Source: Amanita rubescens
Taxonomy: Eukaryota > Basidiomycota > Agaricomycetes > Agaricales > Amanitaceae
Length of the DNA stretch: 64,000 bases
Assembly: GCA_015039365.1 (NCBI GenBank)
Contig: WION01000056.1
Coordinates: forward strand, 62,001-126,000
Direction: 5' to 3'
Shown here: positions 58,708-64,000 of the stretch, piece after piece
How positions within the stretch are numbered: the stretch's first letter is position 1
How the letters are laid out: each line of letters opens with the position of its first letter
Position numbers and translations under genes: made by a program
The notes under the pieces: generated by a model
What the model was told of the DNA's origin: nothing
The model's input: the letters and a program-made list of their open reading frames with translations, nothing else
The model's database searches: none

Positions 58708-60360
58708 TGACGTTTGGGTGTGAATCCTCTTTTCTTTCCTCCTTTGAATCGGCCTTTCCCTTTGTTTCTTTTCTTCTTTGGGCATTGCCCTGACATGTGT
58801 CCTTTGATTCCGCAGATGAAACATAAACTGTCTCTGATGTAGCGTTCTCTTTCTTCTTTGGACATAGATCTGATCATAAGTTCTAATTCTGGATCTTCAT
58901 CCTTTTCTAGATATTTGTGATCAATCTGCATTGCCCATGATTCATCGTTGTGAGAGGATGATGAATGACCGTTTCCAGATCAAGGTGAATAGGCATATGA
59001 ACGGGTTCGGATGTTGTCGAGTTTGATAGCAATGTTGTACCAATCTTGTAATGTTTTTGGGTTCATGAGCATTGCTTTTTCGAATTCTGATGCTGTAAGT
59101 CCTTTTCCGAACATATGGAATGCTGCTTCCCCTTCGATTCCGGCTTTCGTAATTTGTTCCTTGAACTGATTTACATAGTTTGGTAGGGTCATCTGTTTCT
59201 TTCCTTTCATAGACGATCTGTTCTGTAGATTGAGAATTTTTGTGTACGTGTTTCCACTTGGATCAACTTCTCCCCAATCTGTCAAGAATGACAGTTTAAA
59301 TGCATCCCAATCATCGAATAGCACAGGTCTCGTAACACCTCCTTCGGTGGTGGCACGAGATTTTCGTAGTTCTGCTAATTTATTCTTTTTCCATTGTCTA
59401 GCTCCATCCGAGATCTTATTCAGGGCGGCAAGGATCTTTAAGCGGTCGGTATTCATCCGCTCAGGATTCATGTCAAAGAAGATTTCGATGTCTTCTATGA
59501 ATGTATTGGCATCCTTTCGCTTCCCTTTAAATTCAGGAAGATCTCCGATGAGACTGGGGGTTTGTGGGTTGGGTGTAGGGTCTGTACTTCCTCCAGACAT
59601 TCTTGGTGATGGTGGGGGTGATGGATCTCTGCGTGGTGGAGTTGGGTCGGGTTTGTCTACTTTGATTCTGTCAGGGTCAAACAGGTCTTCTTCGTCCTTT
59701 TCTTCTTTAGGGTTCGAAGGACCTGGTTCGGGATCGGTCGGTTGTTGGGCAGGTGTTGGTGTCGTTCCAACTGAAAGGTCACTGAGAAAATCAAGGGATA
59801 GTCGGGTTCTTGATCTGTATCTCCTTCTTTCTCGGATTCACTATCGTTTAGGCCAAAGTTTGCTTTCTTTTTGCCTTTTGTAGTTGTTGGTATGGAAAGG
59901 AGATTTTTCGGTCTTAAGTTCTCTGGTAGAGCGTCAACAGTCCCTTTTATCCAAGTAGGGGTGTTGAAGTATTTGTTAGGGACAAAGTCTTGTGTTTCGG
60001 ATGCTATCCAACGTTCTGTGAGGTGATCGAATCTGATGTGCTGTTCCTGAAGATATAGATCTGCGAAGTAATAATATGATTCGTTCGGAGGTCTAGTTTC
60101 TTTTTGTGGTATCCAGAATTCTTGTTCTTTAACTGGATTTCCTCCTAAATCTTCCCAGATTCATTTTGCACTGTTTAGTCTGACGTAGTATCCGTCAAGA
60201 ACATAGTTCCCTTTACGATCTCGTGTAGCTCTATTTGGTGGAGCTCTCCAATCCGTTTTGACAACGTGGCCAGTAACCTACGGGCTGGCTTTCCGGAAGT
60301 TCGTCGAAGTGTGTGTTATCAAATGCCAATGAATCGATGTTCAGGCTTGTTGATAAGTTC
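58708..60360 (-). pseudogene. Gypsy-2 gag region with long N-terminal extension
   Basis: From the right: NIDSLAFDNTHFDELPESQP, a frame change, VVKTDWRAPPNRATRDRKGN, YVLDGYYVRLNSAK, TGA (about 60163), IWEDLGGNPVKEQEFWIPQK, YLQEQHIRFDHLTERWIASE, KYFNTPTWIKGTVDALPENL, a frame change near 59800, a Pro/Asp-rich stretch, MSGGSTDPTPNPQTPS (59600), DLPEFKGKRKDANTFIEDIE, FDDWDAFKLSFLTDWGEVDP (Gag core), TGA at 58980-58982, and the knuckle CFICGIKGHMSGQC before E4. Gag proper begins near 59600; the 250 residues before it are unusual. Two TGA and two slips make it dead. Confidence 0.78.
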
Positions 60361-60505
60361 GACTTAATTGTTACAAACTAATTAATCTCAACCTAAGTTG
60401 CAACGGCAACTCTAGTCACGATTACAAGTCTTAAGTCAAACGTTAAGATTATAAGTTCAATACTAAGTCAAGACGCTGACTTAGTATCTGAGGACGATTG
60501 TGGTA
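60361..60505 (-). other. Probable Gypsy-2 leader or LTR part
   Basis: Non-coding sequence between the gag-region ORF and the TIR element. On the minus strand it contains TTTGTAACAATTAAGTCG, which could be an LTR boundary, but no partner LTR exists here to confirm. Confidence 0.35.
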
Positions 60506-61781
60506 CAGTTGCGGACAATCAAAGACCACTTCTTTTATTCTGAGAGAACGGCTCGTGGAAATCTTCTGATTTTACAGGATCATGTTGACATAGTGAAAAG
60601 GAGTTGATTTAGCATTTTTTCATATTTTTCCTGAATTTTTTGGGGGGTGGCCAAATTTTTGGAGCAAAAAAAATCGAAAATTTCATACATGGAGTCTATG
60701 TACCTCACTAAAAACTGAACATCTACAATAATTTTTACCCTGCCTTTCCCTTTATTTCTTCCAAAGCCTTCATGGCCTTCTCTGAAACACTTTGATGACC
60801 TTTTTGTTTCCTCACAACCCATGCTGCAGCCCAGCCTGTTAGCCCATTTCTGTAGGCATCAATAAATCTCCATGATTGATTAATAAACCTAAACCAAACC
60901 CTGTAAGCTTTCTCTGGCCTCTGAAAGCTTTCTGATAACACCTTTGTGTCCTGGCTGACTTGCTCATCACAGATGGTCCCTTCTTGTACTCCTTGGGTCT
61001 TTCTGCTGGCAATTTCAGTATCTTAAAGCACTCTTTTAGTGAGTCAATCCATACCTAAGTTTCCCTTCTCACCAGCTCCTTCCTCATTCTGGAGGGCACC
61101 CAGTCAAGATCAGTGGGATCATCATCATGAATCATGGCACCCATGGCATCAGCAAGATCTGGTGAGTGGAACCTTGACCATTCAACTTCCAAGGCCTCAT
61201 CACCATCATCACCATCATCACCTGGGTCAGTGTGCTCACCCTCATGTTTTAAGGTCATTTTCATTGAATCAAAATGGATGAGCAGCTCAAGATCAGATTC
61301 ATATCCATCACCTCCAGGACTTGGAGTGGGTTGTAGGAGGATCCTGTAGGGGCTGCCAGGGGATGCTTTGGGTTGATTTCTAAGTCCTGATAAGTTCCTA
61401 TACTGTTTCTGTTTCTTGGATTTTCAGCCAGGCATTGGGATTTTGAGTTGTGACAGGTCACAGGTATGTGATGGCAAAACTTTGGGATTTATTTATGAAT
61501 GATTGGCTTGTGGAATTTCTGATTTTCTTTCAGAATCATATTCAGATACTTAAAAGGAAGCATTTGGCTATTTTTTCATGATTTTTGGAGCAAATTTGGG
61601 GGGGACAGCCAATTTTTGGGGGTAAAAAAAAGAAAAAATGTCGAAATTCAACAATTGGCTCGTGTAAATCTCTTCATAATAATCCTACATAGCCTATATA
61701 CAGTAATAAACATACTCTGATAATTTTTGAAGCCACAGAAATGAGATGGGAAAACAAGTGGACTTTGATTGTCCGCAACTG
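60506..61781. mobile_element. TA-flanked TIR element, 1276 bp, decayed
   Basis: Ends CAGTTGCGGACAATCAAAG and its inverse, with TA at 60504-60505 and 61782-61783. This is the structure of the Tc1/mariner/pogo group, with no sequence likeness to the Tc1 element at 22717. The minus-strand interior reads DLDWVPSRMRKELVRRE, VWIDSLKECFKILKLPA, AYRNGLTGWAAAWVVRKQKG and an Asp-rich segment, in frames broken by stops, so a protein gene once existed. It lies just upstream of Gypsy-2 gag. Confidence 0.75.
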
Positions 61782-61783
61782 TA

Positions 61784-62296
61784 GATGAGTTAAGAGTAAG
61801 GTTATATTGCCAGATGACAATAAACAGCTAAGTCGAACTTAGGGTTTGACTCTAGAATACAGGCGGTACTTATACTAGCAAGTACAATGAGACGTACTAA
61901 TTAATGAATAAAGGTAAGTATGAAAGTATGTATAAGGACAGCGTCATATGTGGAACAAGGGATGGTATAAGAAAGGAAACGAGTTAGTCCGTATGAATCG
62001 AGCATAAGGGGAACGACAAGTAAGGTATGCATAAGAAAATAAACATGTCCGACGTATCATGTAAGCATAATGCGGGAGTCCGTACCGTGTTGTAACACAC
62101 GTAGTAGGTTAGACCTCGAGTTGCCTGCTCATGTGCAAGTGTCAAGGCTGCATAGCTGTCGCCCTTGGGATTGACATCACTTCTCTCGGACACTGATGAT
62201 CTGTAAACATGGGAGGAGGCAGCCTGTATTGCGCAATGACCGCATGCTCAACCATTAACTAATCTATATACGTACGTGTGTGTTTTTATCGCGTGC
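61784..62296. other. Gene-free flank, possibly Gypsy-2 LTR remainder
   Basis: No gene seen. It continues the sequence interrupted by the TIR element, and contains AGTCGAACTTAGGG, similar to AGTCGAACTTATC on the minus strand at 60350-60365. Confidence 0.35.
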
Positions 62297-62846
62297 TCAA
62301 GCTCTGTTAAAATCATCTCCAAGAATCATTTGCGCGTGCCACCACATGTCAAACTCCGTACAGACTTCCTTTCCTTTAGCATCGTGACAGTATAATAGGC
62401 CGGGTTGGACCAGAAGACGGGCTATTTCTTTGTTGATGTTGAGATAGATCGTATTTGTGCAAACGGAAAACTTGATGGTGTCTTCATCACAGACAAGTGG
62501 CCGGTAAGCCAAGCGGATCTATTATGTTGTGAATATGGTTGACGTGAAGAACATTCTTTCCCATACATTGATAAACTCATCCTGCAAATTTAGTTTCAAT
62601 GAGCACCCCGTAACCACCTGATGAAAGAGCCTTGCTCGTAGACCACGGTCGAGTCGTGCTTGCGCGTATTGCTGCGAAGTTACAAGGTTATCTTTCGTCT
62701 CACGAGGGTGCCCGATTCCTTCGATCCAACGCGTAAACCGCATGATGAACAGGCAGCAAAGGTTGTAAGTTGCGGGATCGTCCACATCTGTAGCATGCCA
62801 ACGAATTAGCGGAATGACGTCTCCGGGTGTTAAGTTTGTTCGTTCA
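62297..62846 (-). CDS. Unknown protein fragment, two exons, 5' end not found
   Basis: Minus-strand exons 62846-62567 and 62518-62297 join in frame through a 48-bp intron (62566-62519, GTATGGG...AATAG). The reading is ISERTNLTPGDVIPLIRWHA, LCCLFIMRFTRWIEGIGHP, LDRGLRARLFHQVVTGCSLK, NLQDEFIN, then IRLAYRPLVCDEDTIKFSVC, KEIARLLVQPGLLYCHDAKG and EFDMWWHAQMILGDDFNRA. No family is recognised. Both exons are open, the splice keeps the frame, and the codons look protein-like. There is no start codon; an upstream TGA closes the frame, so an earlier exon exists elsewhere or this is a fragment. Confidence 0.5.
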
Positions 62847-63004
62847 CTGATAAGTCAAGCCTATCAGGCACCGTAGGTTCCTCAAGGGAGTTCTGGCACT
62901 TAAGAACGTTCAAGAAATAAGAGTGTTATTGGATAAGTCCTCAAGGGAGCTTATACGATAACAAGACAGATTCTGACTGTTAAAACTAGACTGAGGTCTA
63001 GTCG

Positions 63005-63049
63005 TATATTTGCGTGTCTTATATAGTACAAGGTATATACGCAAATATA
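63005..63049. repeat. Inverted repeat TATATTTGCGT / ACGCAAATATA
   Basis: Perfect 11-bp arms at 63005-63015 and 63039-63049 with a 23-base loop, able to form a hairpin. It lies next to the iteron cluster. Confidence 0.8.
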
Positions 63050-63062
63050 GTAAGTAGGAATG

Positions 63063-63155
63063 CATGTGATAACGAAACGGTCGCATGTGATAATGAAACA
63101 GTTTACATGTGATAATCGACATGCATGTGATAAAATGAAATGGCATATGATAAAC
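63063..63155. repeat. Five GCATGTGATAA-like iterons
   Basis: GCATGTGATAACGAAAC, GCATGTGATAATGAAAC, ACATGTGATAATCGAC, GCATGTGATAAAATGAAA and GCATATGATAAACGATG follow one another with 3-11 bp spacing. The spacing and conserved core suggest protein-binding sites, or decayed short tandem repeats. Confidence 0.75.
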
Positions 63156-63314
63156 GATGAATGTTCCTGAAGGAACGCATATGCAAACAGTGACATAGGA
63201 GGAATAACGGAAGTGATAAGATAAGAAAAAGATAGGCCATGACGTACGTTTGTAACATAGCCCTTCTCCTACATACGAAGTCCAATATTCACCGAATATT
63301 GAAATAATTTGTGA

Positions 63315-64000
63315 CTACGTGTCACGATTGTGTTCGGCATCGCTGTCATAGGTGTAAGAGTCTTCGTTTCCTTGCCAAGGATGACGGCGGCGGCGGCGGT
63401 TATCGGTAAGATGTTCTTGAAGAGTCGGTCGCTCTTCTCGTGTATTGGAGGCAGTCATAGTGGCGACAGGACGTGACTGTCCTCGTGTCGATTGGCCTCG
63501 GCGATTTCCAAGGTTTCGTCGTGACGGTGGGGGTCCGGTGGTAGTAGTGGTGAAGCGGTTGCCCGGTGGGCGAGTATTTGTTCCTCGTCGTCTTCTTTCG
63601 ATAAGCGGGGAAGGTTCGCCTTGTTCGAGTTGGGCGGAATCAATAGTGGTAGCGGGTGAAGCGGTAGAAATTCGTTGTTCAGGGATTTGTTCAAACGGCG
63701 TGGGTAGCGACAATTGTGTTATAGCGTCTGGATAAGTGGGGGGAGGGGTTTCCTCATGTACCGGTCCTCGGCGGATTTCTCGTCGTTGATGGTGTTCGGT
63801 AGTGTGATGTGGGGCTCCGCACATGTAACAGCCTTGAGTTCCAGGGATGTCTTCTCCTTCAAAGGCTAGGTTATTTGGTTCGAACGATACTAATCGTTCA
63901 GCTGAGGGATCAGGTCCGTGCAGGTGAAAGATAGTACGACGTGTCGGATTTTCAGGAATAGGGACATCGCGTCCTTCAATTGTATGTCCTGTTTGAAGTG
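63315..64000 (-). CDS. ORF with CCHH-type zinc-knuckle-like motif, 5' partial
   Basis: An open minus-strand frame from the window edge to TGA at 63315. It reads HTIEGRDVPIPENPTRRTIF, RLVSFEPNNLAFEGEDIPGT, then CYMCGAPHHTTEHH, a Pro/Thr-rich stretch (PVHEETPPPTYPDAITQ), many Arg-rich segments (IERRRRGTN, TDNRRRRRHPWQG) and DSYTYDSDAEHNRDT at the end. The motif resembles a CCHC knuckle with His in last place, and the basic, disordered tail resembles retrotransposon Gag nucleocapsid regions. It could be the C-terminus of a Gag-like protein of a further element or of a domesticated gene. Function is inference. Confidence 0.6.
   Translation of the reverse strand, partial: LQTGHTIEGRDVPIPENPTRRTIFHLHGPDPSAERLVSFEPNNLAFEGEDIPGTQGCYMCGAPHHTTEHHQRREIRRGPVHEETPPPTYPDAITQLSLPTPFEQIPEQRISTASPATTIDSAQLEQGEPSPLIERRRRGTNTRPPGNRFTTTTTGPPPSRRNLGNRRGQSTRGQSRPVATMTASNTREERPTLQEHLTDNRRRRRHPWQGNEDSYTYDSDAEHNRDT

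Larger units (their letters stand above)
41873..60360 (-). mobile_element. Ty3/Gypsy retrotransposon 2, broken by insertions
   Basis: Minus-strand order from the right: a long gag region (60360-58700), E4, a gag piece (56618-56556), the copia element, the gag end (43904-43818), protease, RT and part of RNase H to 41873, where E2 begins. Flank sequences join in frame across E4 and across the copia element when one target copy is removed. Integrase and the 3' LTR are not in the window. The 5' LTR was not delimited. Confidence 0.85.
62847..63314. other. Non-coding, iteron-bearing region
   Basis: It contains two CCTCAAGGGAG motifs (62881, 62939), an 11-bp inverted repeat and five GCATGTGATAA-like iterons. 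No gene. Confidence 0.55.

Noticed and set aside
63445..63735. Plus-strand ORF of 96 codons.
   Set aside because: Antisense of the Arg-rich minus-strand ORF, which has the better composition and motif.

Overview
The window looks like an Agaricomycete (Basidiomycota) genome. Genes carry many short introns of about 42-62 bp. The families present are ones expanded in mushroom-forming fungi: KDZ transposases, a DUF6698-type protein, a JmjC-like protein, an OTT_1508-like deaminase and RNase H1-type viroplasmin domains. No rRNA, tRNA or CRISPR array was seen. I resolved exons by eye from GT-AG (one GC-AG) junctions that keep the reading frame. I do not name a species.

Left part, 1-31 kb, is gene-bearing with scattered repeats. 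In order it holds: a 5'-truncated viroplasmin-domain gene; an intact-looking 10-exon KDZ transposase (956 codons) followed by a hairpin-bearing element end and a 280-bp satellite; a JmjC-like gene; a 667-aa unknown gene on the minus strand; a deaminase-fold gene; a long gene-poor stretch; two tandem, decayed copies of one unknown gene, the upstream one hit near its stop codon by a complete Tc1-type transposon with 212-bp TIRs; a DUF6698-type gene; a KDZ relic; and a weak hypothetical gene.

Right part, 31-62 kb, is a nest of transposons. Gypsy-1 (minus, 32.3-40.3 kb, no 3' LTR found) is split in its integrase by element E1. Gypsy-2 (minus, about 41.9-60.4 kb) is split in RNase H by the end of element E2, in gag by a 12.6-kb Ty1/copia element (LTRs differing at one base by eye, TSD CTTGG), and again in gag by E4; its upstream region holds a small TA-flanked TIR element. 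The copia element is itself split by E3 inside an extra ORF that precedes gag. E1-E4 are one non-coding family with 8-bp target duplications, TIRs containing a run of 8-9 C, and element-specific arrays of short palindromes. Removing E1, E3, E4 or the copia element together with one target duplication restores the interrupted frame in each case.

The last 2 kb hold an unknown two-exon gene fragment, a cluster of GCATGTGATAA-like iterons and the end of a minus-strand ORF with a CCHH-type zinc-knuckle-like motif running off the window.

Most of the DNA serves transposons. The host-type genes (JmjC, deaminase, DUF6698, unknown 667-aa) are single genes without operon logic, as expected in a fungus.
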